Source of the DNA: an uncultured Lysobacterales bacterium
GTDB taxonomy: Bacteria > Pseudomonadota > Gammaproteobacteria > Xanthomonadales > Xanthomonadaceae
Length of the DNA stretch: 35,159 nucleotides
Reading direction: 5' to 3'
Assembly: GCA_946886865.1 (NCBI GenBank)
Contig: CAMPJI010000019.1
Span: 1-35,159 of the forward strand
Shown: one piece after another, positions 7,387-15,563 of the stretch
Layout: every line of letters begins with the position of its first letter
How positions within the stretch are numbered: the stretch's first letter is position 1
Translations under genes and position numbers: made by a program
Notes under the pieces: model-generated
Database searches by the model: none
Seen by the model: only the letters and a program-made list of their open reading frames with translations
Told to the model about the DNA's origin: nothing

Positions 7387-9384
7387 ATGCCGGGCACCCG
7401 CCGCAACCGCGGCCCACTCGCCGCTCCCATTGCCGCGTCCATCGCCATGGCGTCCGCCCTTGCCGGGCCGGCCGTGGCCGGCGGCGTGTCCAGCCAGGAC
7501 GTGGTGCGGCTGGCCAACATGAGCCTGGAAGAGCTGCTGCAGACCGAGGTCACCAGCCTGGCCGGCACCAGCGCATCGCAGTTCACCACGGCCGCGGCGA
7601 TGACGGTGCTCACCGGCGACGACATCCGCCGCTCCGGCCACCGCACCCTGCCCGAGGCCCTGCGCATGGTGCCGGGGATGTTCGTGGCGCGGGTCAATGC
7701 CAGCAGCTGGACGGTGGGGTCGCGCGGCCTGACCGGGTCCTCGCTCACGGCCAACCGGTACCTGGTGCTGATCGACGGCCGCCTGGTGTACGACCCGCTG
7801 ATCTCGGCCACCTTCTGGGACGCGGTCGACATCCCGCTGGCCGACGTGGACCGCATCGAGGTGATCCGCGGCCCCGGTGCCACGCTGTGGGGCGTCAACG
7901 CCATGAACGGCGTCGTCAACGTCATCACCCGGGACGCGCGCACCACCCTGGGCACGCTGGTGCAGGCCGGCGCGGGGACCCACGGCGAACAGCGTGCCCT
8001 GCTCCGCCACGGGGTCAGCACCGGGGACGACGCCGCGGTGCGGATGTGGGCGAGTTATGCCGCGTACGACGAGTTCCGGAACGCCGCCGGTGCCGGCATC
8101 AACGACGCCTGGTCCACGGTGCGCGCGGGCGTGCGCTGGGACGGCCGGGTCGACGACACGACGGACGCGTCGATCCAGGCGGCGGCGTACCGCCACCCCA
8201 CGGCCGACTTCACGGTGCGCGTCCCCGTACCGGACCAGCACAACACCTTCGAGGTCGTCAGCGGACAGGACACGGTCAACGGCGCGCACCTGATGGCCCG
8301 TATCGGCGCGGCCCCGTCGGCCGAGGCCGGCTGGTCGCTGCTGGCCTACGCGGACCAGTCCGAGCGCCGCAACCTGCGCTTCGGCGTGGAACGGGTCAAC
8401 ACCAACATCGAATACCGCCACTGGCGCCCCTGGGGCGCGCGGCAGCAGGTGATCTGGGGCGCCAGCTGGAACTGGACGAGCGACGACACCACCCCCGGGG
8501 CCTCGCTGCTGTTCGATCCGCGATCGCGGTCGTGGTCGACGCTCAACGTGTTCGCCCAGAACACGTCCGAGCTGGTCGAGGACACGTTGTTCCTGATGGT
8601 CGGCAGCAAGGTGACCGACCACGCGTTCGTCGGCGTGGAAGTCCAGCCCAGCGTGCGTGCCTGGTGGACGCCGTCCGCCGACCAGACGGTGTGGGCGGCG
8701 GTCTCGCGCCCGGTGCGCGTGCCGTCGCGCTTCGAGGAGGACGGCCTGCTGCTGTTCTCCTACGCCGACGCCGGCCTGCTGACCACCGGCCAGGCCAATG
8801 GCGTCATCGTGCCGCTGGGGCTCGCCGGCAACGATGCGCTGCCGGCCGAGGAGCTGCTCGCCTACGAGCTGGGCCACCGCATCCAGCTGTCGCCGCGGGT
8901 TGCCCTGGACACCACCGTCTTCTACAACGACTTCCGCCAGCTGGTGGGCGTACCGGCCACCATCGTCGGCACCTTTTCCGACCAGGCACGCGGCGCGACC
9001 TGGGGCGGCGACCTCAGCATCTCGGCGCGCTGGACCGAGCGCTGGCGCATGGAGGCGTCCTACAGCCGCCTGCAAACCGACATCACGGGCCCGGTGCTGG
9101 CGTTCGACGAGACCGGCACCCCCGGGCAGCAGGCGCAGCTGCGGTCGTACCTGGATGTGGCCGACACCGTGGAGTTCAACGCCGCGGCCTACTACGTCGA
9201 CGAGGTGCCGTTCCTGGGCGTCGACGACTACACGCGGCTGGACCTGGGCCTGACCTGGCGCCCGTGGCCGACCACCTCCATCGCGGTGTGGGGCCAGAAC
9301 CTGCTGGAGTCGCGGCATTCCGAAGCCTCCGGCGCGCAGGTGCCGCGTGGCGTGTTCGCCCAGGTCACGGTGGGCCTGGAATGA
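7387..9384 (+). CDS. TonB-dependent outer-membrane receptor of a YfiR/sensor-kinase operon
   Basis: Gated outer-membrane beta-barrel protein, 665 residues. An N-terminal signal peptide (about 1-33, ending AGPAVAGG) is followed by the short motif MSLEELLQTEVTS, then a plug domain (about 70-180) with VLTGDDIRRSG, ALRMVPGM, VLIDGR and IEVIRGPG-TLWG-NAMNGVVN, and a barrel to the C-terminus. No STN signalling domain is present and no fecIR-type genes are nearby, so classical sigma-factor signalling is unlikely. The TGA stop overlaps the ATG of the yfiR-like gene. Substrate is unknown: nothing in the sequence identifies a siderophore, cobalamin or sugar. In context it may act as an outer-membrane sensor. 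Confidence 0.93.
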   Translation: MPGTRRNRGPLAAPIAASIAMASALAGPAVAGGVSSQDVVRLANMSLEELLQTEVTSLAGTSASQFTTAAAMTVLTGDDIRRSGHRTLPEALRMVPGMFVARVNASSWTVGSRGLTGSSLTANRYLVLIDGRLVYDPLISATFWDAVDIPLADVDRIEVIRGPGATLWGVNAMNGVVNVITRDARTTLGTLVQAGAGTHGEQRALLRHGVSTGDDAAVRMWASYAAYDEFRNAAGAGINDAWSTVRAGVRWDGRVDDTTDASIQAAAYRHPTADFTVRVPVPDQHNTFEVVSGQDTVNGAHLMARIGAAPSAEAGWSLLAYADQSERRNLRFGVERVNTNIEYRHWRPWGARQQVIWGASWNWTSDDTTPGASLLFDPRSRSWSTLNVFAQNTSELVEDTLFLMVGSKVTDHAFVGVEVQPSVRAWWTPSADQTVWAAVSRPVRVPSRFEEDGLLLFSYADAGLLTTGQANGVIVPLGLAGNDALPAEELLAYELGHRIQLSPRVALDTTVFYNDFRQLVGVPATIVGTFSDQARGATWGGDLSISARWTERWRMEASYSRLQTDITGPVLAFDETGTPGQQAQLRSYLDVADTVEFNAAAYYVDEVPFLGVDDYTRLDLGLTWRPWPTTSIAVWGQNLLESRHSEASGAQVPRGVFAQVTVGLE

Positions 9385-9968
9385 CCGGCCTGCAGGGCGC
9401 GACTGCCCGCCGCCTGCGCCTGGGTGCCGCGTCGCTGCTGCTGGGCCTGGCGGTGGTCGGCGGCGCGAATGCGCAACCGGCACCGGACGCCGAGGTCCAG
9501 CTGGAGGCGGCGTTCCTGGTCAATTTCGTGCGCTTCACGCAGTGGCCGCCGCCGTCCGCGTCCGATGCGCCCTATGTGCTGACGGTGCTGGGCGACAGCG
9601 ACGTGGTGGACGCGGTGCGCGAGGTCGTCAATGCCGCCGGCGAGATCCAGGGCCGCCGCATCCGCGTGCAGCGGGTGTCGAGCCTGCGCCAGGGCAACGC
9701 CGCCGCCGAGCTGCGCCGCAGCCACGTGGTGTTCGTGCACCGCTCCACGCCGATCAAGCCGCAGCAGGCACTCGCCCAGGTCGATGGCGCCAGCGTGCTC
9801 ACCGTGGGTGAAGGCCATGACTTCACCCGCCTCGGCGGCATGCTCGGGCTGGCGCGATCGGGACGGAAGATGGAGTTCACCGCCAACGTCGCGGCGATCC
9901 AGGCCAGTGGCCTGACGGTCAGCGCAAAGGTGTTGAAGTTGGCCCGGCGGCCGGGGGGCCGCCCATGA
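9381..9968 (+). CDS. YfiR-family (DUF4154) periplasmic protein
   Basis: Exported protein of 195 residues related to YfiR, the periplasmic repressor that in Pseudomonas aeruginosa sequesters the periplasmic domain of the diguanylate cyclase YfiN. A signal peptide (about 1-31, ending ANA) is followed by the family pattern: AEVQLEAAFLVNFVRFTQWP, PYVLTVLGDS, an R-I-V-R motif, SHVVFVHRS, VLTVGEG-DF-R-GGMLGL and KMEFTANVAA. It contains no cysteine at all, whereas P. aeruginosa YfiR is redox-controlled through disulfides. ATG and TGA overlap the receptor and kinase genes. By analogy it would bind the CHASE8-like domain of the downstream kinase; that interaction is inferred. Confidence 0.9.
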   Translation: MTGLQGATARRLRLGAASLLLGLAVVGGANAQPAPDAEVQLEAAFLVNFVRFTQWPPPSASDAPYVLTVLGDSDVVDAVREVVNAAGEIQGRRIRVQRVSSLRQGNAAAELRRSHVVFVHRSTPIKPQQALAQVDGASVLTVGEGHDFTRLGGMLGLARSGRKMEFTANVAAIQASGLTVSAKVLKLARRPGGRP

Positions 9969-11884
9969 CGCACGCGCCCGTACGCGACGCCTCCCTCGCC
10001 GACCGCATCACGCTGCTGGTGCTGCTGACCAGCGCGTCGGTGATCCTGCTGGTGTCGGCCGCGCTGGCCGCGTCCAACCACGTGCAGGTCCGCGACACGA
10101 CGTACCAGTCGCTGCGCACGCAGGCGAGCCTGGCCGCCATCAACGCGGCCGCGCCGCTGGCGTTCGATGATGTCGCCACCGCGCGCGAGGTCGTGGAGGG
10201 CTTCAGCGCCTTGCCCGATGTGTCCTCGGCCACGCTGTTCGACAACGCCGGCGCCGTCTTCACCCGCTACGCCCGGGAGGGTTTCGTCGAGCGCATGCCG
10301 CTGGACACGCGCACCGGTGAACACCGGGCGCTGGGGGTGTACGTGGTCAGCCTGCCGGTGGGCGAGCGCCAGGACCAGCTGGGCACGCTGCAGGTCGTGT
10401 ACGACCTCGCCGGCCTGCGCCAGTTGCTGCTGCGCAACCTGCTGTGGGCCGCGGGGACGTGCGTGGTCGCACTGCTGTTGAGCGCCTTGGCGGCCCGCAA
10501 CGGCGCACGGCTGCTGGTGCGGCGCCTGGAGGTGCTGGACCAGACCGCGCGCGAGGTGTCGCAGACCCGCGACTACTCGCTGCGCGCCCAGGTCAAGGGC
10601 AACGACGAGGTGGCCCGCTTCACCGAGACGTTCAACGAGATGCTCGGCGAGATCCAGCGGCAGGACCGCGACCTGCGCGAATCCCGGCAGCAGGCGCTGA
10701 CCGCCAGCCGGTTGAAGGACGAGTTCCTCGCCACCGTCTCGCACGAGTTGCGCACGCCGATGACGCCGATCACGGGCTGGGCGCAGGTGCTGCAACGCAT
10801 CGCGCCGGACAACCCGCAGGTCACCGATGCCGCGCGCGTGATCGAACGCAGTGCCGCGGCCATGACCCGCATCATCGACGACCTGCTGGACATGAGCCGC
10901 ATCATCTCCGGCAAGGTCCGGCTCCACCCCGAGGACGTGGTGCTGGACACCGTGGTACGCGACGCGATCGCCGCCGTGCAGGTGGCCGCCGACGCCAAGC
11001 GGATCATCGTCTCCAATGCGGTGCCCGGCCAACTCACCCTGCACGCCGATCCGCACCGCCTGCAGCAGGTGCTGTGGAACCTGCTGTCGAATGCGGTGAA
11101 GTTCACCCCGGCCGGCGGGGTCATCCGCATCGAAGCCGTGGCCGACGCCGATCACGCGGAGCTGCGCGTGTCCGACACCGGCCCGGGCATCGCCCCGGAT
11201 TTCCTGCCCTACGTGTTCGACCGCTTCCGCCAGGCCGACAGCAGCGTCACGCGGCCGCATGGTGGCCTCGGCCTGGGCCTGGCGATCGTGCGTCAGCTGG
11301 TCGAACTGCATGGTGGCGAGATCCACGCGCAGAGCGCCGGCCTGGGCCATGGCGCCTGTTTCACGATCACGCTGCCCCGGCACGTCGACGCGGCAGGCGA
11401 TGCCACCGCCTCGCCCCGGTCCAGCGTGCTGCCGGAAGAACCGCTCGGCATCGCCGATGTCCCGCTCACTGACGTGCGCGTGCTGTCGGTGGAGGACAAC
11501 GACGACGCGCGCGAGTACCTGCGCCATGTCTTTGCCAGCCACGGCGCTGAAGTGGTCAGCGCGGCCAGCGCGGATGAGGCGCTCGCGGCACTGGAGCGCG
11601 TCCGCCCGGACGTGCTGGTCAGCGACATCGGCATGCCCGGGCGCGACGGCTATTGGCTGATGCGGCAGGTCCGGTCCCATGCCGACCCCGCTGTCCGTGC
11701 GCTGCCGGCCATTGCACTGACCGCCTTCGCGGCCGACGCCGACCGGCAGAACGCCCTGGACGCCGGCTACGACGGGCATGTCGCCAAGCCCGCCACCCAC
11801 GATGCCCTCGTGGCGGCGGTCAAGGAGGTGTTCGAGGCGTCGGCGGCCCGCGCCGCGGGTACCGACGCGCCGCCCTTGCACTGA
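9965..11884 (+). CDS. hybrid histidine kinase: CHASE8-like sensor, HAMP, HisKA, HATPase, receiver
   Basis: Inner-membrane sensor kinase of 639 residues. Order: helix 1 (about 15-36); periplasmic domain 40-150 with the CHASE8-type pattern seen in YfiN (NAAAPLAFDDVATAREVV, then LPDVSSATLFDNAGAVFTRY); helix 2 (about 155-177); HAMP (about 178-232); HisKA with phospho-acceptor H260 in SHELRTP; HATPase_c with N box NLLSN (372-376), D404 of DTGPG and GGLGLGL; C-terminal receiver with D510/D511 acidic pair, phospho-acceptor D554 and K608. No output domain follows the receiver. The ATG overlaps the yfiR-like stop, indicating a functional unit. The kinase catalytic residues all look intact. Confidence 0.93.
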   Translation: MTHAPVRDASLADRITLLVLLTSASVILLVSAALAASNHVQVRDTTYQSLRTQASLAAINAAAPLAFDDVATAREVVEGFSALPDVSSATLFDNAGAVFTRYAREGFVERMPLDTRTGEHRALGVYVVSLPVGERQDQLGTLQVVYDLAGLRQLLLRNLLWAAGTCVVALLLSALAARNGARLLVRRLEVLDQTAREVSQTRDYSLRAQVKGNDEVARFTETFNEMLGEIQRQDRDLRESRQQALTASRLKDEFLATVSHELRTPMTPITGWAQVLQRIAPDNPQVTDAARVIERSAAAMTRIIDDLLDMSRIISGKVRLHPEDVVLDTVVRDAIAAVQVAADAKRIIVSNAVPGQLTLHADPHRLQQVLWNLLSNAVKFTPAGGVIRIEAVADADHAELRVSDTGPGIAPDFLPYVFDRFRQADSSVTRPHGGLGLGLAIVRQLVELHGGEIHAQSAGLGHGACFTITLPRHVDAAGDATASPRSSVLPEEPLGIADVPLTDVRVLSVEDNDDAREYLRHVFASHGAEVVSAASADEALAALERVRPDVLVSDIGMPGRDGYWLMRQVRSHADPAVRALPAIALTAFAADADRQNALDAGYDGHVAKPATHDALVAAVKEVFEASAARAAGTDAPPLH

Positions 11885-11909
11885 CGCACCCGCGCCATCG
11901 CAAGCGCTA

Positions 11910-11938
11910 TTGGAAAACCCGGGACCCATGGCTATACT
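11910..11938 (+). promoter_or_regulatory. sigma-70 promoter of tRNA-Val
   Basis: A -35 element TTGGAA (11910-11915) and a -10 element TATACT (11933-11938) are separated by exactly 17 bp. The -10 lies 17 bp before the tRNA 5' end, with a GC-rich discriminator (GCGCGCC), as expected for a growth-rate-controlled stable-RNA promoter. Confidence 0.75.
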
Positions 11939-11955
11939 GCGCGCCCCGAATCACC

Positions 11956-12030
11956 GGGCGGTTAGCTCAGCGGTAGAGCATTGCCTTCACACGGCAAGGG
12001 TCGCAGGTTCGATCCCTGCACCGCCCACCA
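11956..12030 (+). tRNA. tRNA-Val (anticodon CAC)
   Basis: A 75-nt cloverleaf: acceptor stem GGGCGGT pairs with ACCGCCC, the D arm holds AGCTCAGCGGTAGAGC, the anticodon stem TTGCC/GGCAA encloses loop TTCACAC with anticodon CAC at 11988-11990, and the T arm contains GGTTCGATCC. The 3' CCA is encoded (12028-12030). It reads GUG valine codons, which are common in this high-GC DNA. Confidence 0.97.
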
Positions 12031-12041
12031 CGTTACAGACC

Positions 12042-12070
12042 AGGCCGGCGCAAGCCGGCCTTCGTCGTTT
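12042..12070 (+). terminator. intrinsic terminator after tRNA-Val
   Basis: Perfect 8-bp stem AGGCCGGC / GCCGGCCT (12042-12049 and 12054-12061) with a GCAA tetraloop, followed by a T-rich but interrupted tract (TTCGTCGTTT). It lies 11 bp after the tRNA. The tract is imperfect, so some read-through into the arsC-like gene is possible. Confidence 0.7.
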
Positions 12071-12083
12071 CAGGGAGCCCGCC

Positions 12084-12452
12084 ATGCCCGTCGACCGCCC
12101 CGACCTGACCCTGTGGCACAACCCGCGCTGCTCCAAGTCGCGCGCCGCGCTTGAGCTGCTGACCGCGCGCGGCATCGCGCCCCGCGTCGTGCAGTACCTG
12201 GACACGCCGCCGTCGCCTGACGACCTTCGCACCGCCACTGCCGCGCTGGGCATCGCCCCACGCGACCTGCTGCGCACGGGCGAAAGCGAGTACGCGGCAC
12301 TGGGCCTGGACGACCTGTCGCTGGACGACGACGCCATCATCGCGGCGATGCATGCGCACCCCAAGCTGATCGAACGACCGGTCCTGCTGCGCGATGACGG
12401 TCGCGCCGTGGTCGGGCGCCCTCCTGAACGCGTCCTCGAACTGCTGGTTTGA
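12084..12452 (+). CDS. arsC: ArsC-type arsenate reductase (glutaredoxin-dependent)
   Basis: Cytoplasmic thioredoxin-fold enzyme that reduces arsenate to arsenite using glutaredoxin/GSH. The 122-residue length fits the family. The catalytic signature H-x3-C-x3-R is intact (H12, C16, R20 in WHNPRCSKSR), and the later conserved segments LLRTGESEYAALGLDDL and HPKLIERPVLL match the ArsC arginine-bearing loops. Start ATG at 12084 is preceded by CAGGGAG. No arsR, arsB or acr3 gene is nearby, so it is an orphan; the weaker alternative is a Spx/MgsR- or YffB-like ArsC-family protein of different function, but the full HX3CX3R motif favours a reductase. Confidence 0.85.
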   Translation: MPVDRPDLTLWHNPRCSKSRAALELLTARGIAPRVVQYLDTPPSPDDLRTATAALGIAPRDLLRTGESEYAALGLDDLSLDDDAIIAAMHAHPKLIERPVLLRDDGRAVVGRPPERVLELLV

Positions 12453-12476
12453 CCCGGCCGCGCCTCGTGCACGGGC

Positions 12477-14102
12477 TCAGATCGACTTGCTCTCGCGCAT
12501 CCGCCGTACCTGCTCGGGCGGGGCGAACGACGCGCTGTGCGCGCTGGCCCAGAATGAGCGGAACACCGCGTGGTCGGGCACCGAATCGCCGAGCAGCTCG
12601 CCCGGCTGCAAGAACCGGTAGAGCGCGGCCAGCGAGCGCACCTCGGTCGGGTTGACGCGGCGCAGGATGTGCTCCGGCCCGATCTCCCGCGGGTGTTGCA
12701 GTCCGGCAGCGCAGATCAGGTCGCGCAGCGCCAGCAGCGTGTTGTGGTGGTAGTTGCGCACGCGCGCGCCCTTGTCGGGCACGTCCAGCGCGCGCCAGCG
12801 CTTGGGGTCCTGGGTCGCCACGCCCGTCGGACAGGTGTCGGTATGGCAGCTGAGCGACTGGATGCAGCCCAGCGCGAACATGTACCCGCGCCCGGCGTTG
12901 CACCAGTCCGCGCCCATCGCCATGGTCCGCGCGATGTCGAACGCGCTGGTGATGCGCCCCGCCGCGCCCAGGTTGATGCGGTCACGCAGCTCCAGCCCGA
13001 CCAGCGTGTTGTGCACCAGCATCAGCGCCTCGTGCATCGGCACGCCGACGTGGTCGATGAACTCCGCCGGCGACGCGCCGGTGCCACCTTCGGCCCCGTC
13101 GACGACGATGAAATCCGGGAGTTCACCGGTCTCGTGCATGGCCTTGGCGATGCCGAACCACTCCCATGGATGCCCGATCGCCAGCTTGAAGCCCACCGGC
13201 TTGCCGCCCGACAGTTCGCGCAGGCGCGACACGAACCGCAACAGACCACGTGGCGTGTCGAACGCCGAATGCCGCGCCGGCGAGACGCACTCCACCCACT
13301 CGGGCACGCCACGCGTCACGGCGATCTCGGGCGTGACCTTGGGCGCGGGCAGCACGCCGCCGTGGCCGGGCTTGGCGCCCTGCGACAGCTTGATCTCGAT
13401 CATCTTCACCTGCGGGTCGGTGGCGTTGGCGGCGAAGCGTTCCTCGCTGAAGCCGCCGTCGTCGGCGCGGCAGCCGAAGTAGCCCGAGCCGATCTCCCAC
13501 ACCAGGTCGCCACCGTGCTCGCGGTGGTAGGGCGAAATCGAACCTTCGCCGGTGTCGTGGTAGAAGCCGCCCAGTTTCGCGCCCTTGTTCAATGCGCGGA
13601 TGGCGTTGGCCGACAGCGAACCGAAGCTCATCGCGGAAATGTTGAACACGCTGGCCGAGTACGGCTGCGCGGTGCGCTCGCCGATGGTCACGCGGAAATC
13701 GTGGGTGTCGTGCGGTGTCGGCGCCATGGAGTGGTTGATCCACTCGTAGTCCACGCCGTACACGTCGTGCAGCGTGCCGAACGGACGGGTGTCGTTGACC
13801 GACTTGGCGCGCTGGTAGACGAGCGCCCGTTGCTGCCTGGAAAACGGGGTTTCGGCGGTGTCGGACTCGATGAAGTACTGCCGCATTTCCGGCCCGATCG
13901 ACTCCAGGCCGTAGCGGAAATGTGCCAGCAACGGGTACACACGTCGCAACGTGCTGCGCGTCTGGAGTAGGTCCCACGTGCCGATCGCCGCCAAGCCGCC
14001 GAAGACGACAACCGCCCACATCCAACGCGGATCGAACAGCGTCAAGCCGATGGCCAGGATCGCCAGCGCCACGCTGGCGGCATAGGCGGCGTATCGCATC
14101 AT
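12477..14102 (-). CDS. orphan GltB-like FMN-binding glutamate synthase family protein
   Basis: Stand-alone homologue of the FMN/iron-sulfur synthase domain of glutamate synthase large subunit, 541 residues. Two hydrophobic helices at the N-terminus (about 5-22 and 27-45) anchor it to the membrane. The TIM-barrel part shows FNISAMSFGSLSANAI, GEGSISPYHREHGGDLVWEIGSGYFGCR, the KLSQGAKPGHGG loop, DGAEGGTGASPAEF, and the [3Fe-4S] motif C-x5-C-x4-C in GCIQSLSCHTDTCPTG. There is no glutaminase domain and no GltD partner. The true substrate of this widespread family is unknown to me. ATG codons at 14102 and 14099 are both possible starts. Confidence 0.92.
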   Translation of the reverse strand: MMRYAAYAASVALAILAIGLTLFDPRWMWAVVVFGGLAAIGTWDLLQTRSTLRRVYPLLAHFRYGLESIGPEMRQYFIESDTAETPFSRQQRALVYQRAKSVNDTRPFGTLHDVYGVDYEWINHSMAPTPHDTHDFRVTIGERTAQPYSASVFNISAMSFGSLSANAIRALNKGAKLGGFYHDTGEGSISPYHREHGGDLVWEIGSGYFGCRADDGGFSEERFAANATDPQVKMIEIKLSQGAKPGHGGVLPAPKVTPEIAVTRGVPEWVECVSPARHSAFDTPRGLLRFVSRLRELSGGKPVGFKLAIGHPWEWFGIAKAMHETGELPDFIVVDGAEGGTGASPAEFIDHVGVPMHEALMLVHNTLVGLELRDRINLGAAGRITSAFDIARTMAMGADWCNAGRGYMFALGCIQSLSCHTDTCPTGVATQDPKRWRALDVPDKGARVRNYHHNTLLALRDLICAAGLQHPREIGPEHILRRVNPTEVRSLAALYRFLQPGELLGDSVPDHAVFRSFWASAHSASFAPPEQVRRMRESKSI

Positions 14103-14169
14103 GCGCGGTTGGATCCGGTTCCGGGGGTGAGATCAGCATACCGGCGCGGTGGCCGGGGTTGGTGCGACG

Positions 14170-15471
14170 TCACTCCGAGGGTCCAGCCGTCTCCGGTGCC
14201 GCGGCGCGCAACGCCCGGAGCATGCGTTGGCCGGCGCGCCCGTCGATGGGCATGATGCCGAGCTTCGCCTGCTCCAGCTTGATCGCCGCGCGCGATGCGC
14301 TGCCGATCATGCCGTCGACCTCGCCGATATCGTGGCCGCGCGCCAACAGCAGCGTTTGCACTTCGCGACGCTCGGCACGCGACAGTCCGGCGTCCGCGGT
14401 GGGCCACGCCGTCGCGAAGGCGCCGCCGCCCCTCAGCCGATCCGACAAATGGGCAATCGCCAGCGCGTAGCTCTCCGCGGCGTTGTAGCTGTAGATCGCG
14501 TCGAAATTCTTGAACACGAGGAACGAAGGGCCGGACACGCCGGCCGGCTGGAACAGTGCCGTGGGGGTGTCGCCCGCCAGCCCCATCGAGTCGCCGTCGA
14601 CACGGGCAATACCGCGTTGCTGCCACTCCGAGAGCGGACGCCGGTGGGTGCGCCCCGACGGGCCATCGAAACCTGGTGGCAGCCGGACCTCGAACCCCCA
14701 GGGCTGCCCGGTACGCCAGCCTGAGCGCTTGAGGTAATGGGCCGTAGAGGCCAGCGCGTCCGGGATGCTGCCGACCAGGTCGCGGCGGCCATCGCCATCG
14801 AAATCCACGGCGATGCGCCGGTAGGTCGACGGCATGAACTGGGTGTGGCCGAACGCGCCGGCCCAGGAACCCACCAGGCGGTCGGCCGCGACGTCCCCGG
14901 ACTGGATGATGCGCAGGGTGTCGATGAGTTCGCCGCGGAAGAACGACTGCCGCCGCCCCATGCACGACAGCGTAGTGAGCGAGGTCAGCAGCGGCCGCTT
15001 GCCGAACGTATTGCCGTAGTCGCTCTCCACGCCCCAGACGGCAACCACGGTTTCCGGATCGACGCCGTACTCGGCTTCGACGCGCGCAAGCACATCGGCA
15101 TGTTCGGCCAGCATGCGTCGGCCGTCATCAACGCGCTCCTCGTCGACCAGCCCGGCCAGGTAGTCCCAGATCGGCGTGGTGAATTCCGGTTGCGCATCGA
15201 GCAGTTCGAGCAGCGATGGATCGGGTGTCACGGTGCGCACGTGCGCATCGAACACGCTGGACGAAATGCCTTCGCCGCGAGCCCTGGTGCCCAGCTCGTC
15301 CAGGCAGCCATCGAACGCGGGATCGGCGTGCACCGACGGACACGCGAACGCTGCCGCCAATGCGAGGACAAGCCGTTGGACACGGGCGTGGCGTGGGGAA
15401 CGTGAGGGTTGGCGGCCGATCAAAGCGTCGGAATCGCGGCGGCGGGCGGTGCATGCGGGGGATGCGTTCAT
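14170..15471 (-). CDS. MltB-type lytic murein transglycosylase with C-terminal peptidoglycan-binding domain
   Basis: Exported peptidoglycan lytic transglycosylase of the SLT2/MltB group, 433 residues. The signal peptide has a long basic N-region (about 1-30), a hydrophobic core and an ALA/VHA-like cleavage near residue 49, with no lipobox, so it should be soluble in the periplasm. The catalytic domain holds VWGVESDYGNTFG (catalytic E149), the LTSLTTLS and GSWAGAFGHTQFMPSTY motifs, and DFDGDGRRDL. Residues about 360-425 form a PG_binding_1 repeat (VQTLLLARGHDIGEVDGMIG). An AAGGTG site precedes the ATG at 15471. It is monocistronic. Confidence 0.92.
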   Translation of the reverse strand: MNASPACTARRRDSDALIGRQPSRSPRHARVQRLVLALAAAFACPSVHADPAFDGCLDELGTRARGEGISSSVFDAHVRTVTPDPSLLELLDAQPEFTTPIWDYLAGLVDEERVDDGRRMLAEHADVLARVEAEYGVDPETVVAVWGVESDYGNTFGKRPLLTSLTTLSCMGRRQSFFRGELIDTLRIIQSGDVAADRLVGSWAGAFGHTQFMPSTYRRIAVDFDGDGRRDLVGSIPDALASTAHYLKRSGWRTGQPWGFEVRLPPGFDGPSGRTHRRPLSEWQQRGIARVDGDSMGLAGDTPTALFQPAGVSGPSFLVFKNFDAIYSYNAAESYALAIAHLSDRLRGGGAFATAWPTADAGLSRAERREVQTLLLARGHDIGEVDGMIGSASRAAIKLEQAKLGIMPIDGRAGQRMLRALRAAAPETAGPSE

Positions 15472-15563
15472 CGCATCACCTTATCGACCGATGCGCGGCG
15501 CACCACTCACGCAGCCTCAACGAAGCTGCATGTAGCGGCCGCGCATTTCCCTTGCGCCGACAT

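Noticed and set aside
9572..11929. Open frame of more than 780 codons antisense to the YfiR-like and kinase genes
   Set aside because: No family features and no ribosome site; the plus strand encodes intact YfiR and kinase motifs throughout.
12042..12061. Possible attachment site or mobile-element scar downstream of tRNA-Val
   Set aside because: No integrase gene and no direct repeat of the tRNA 3' end are present; the palindrome is explained as a terminator.
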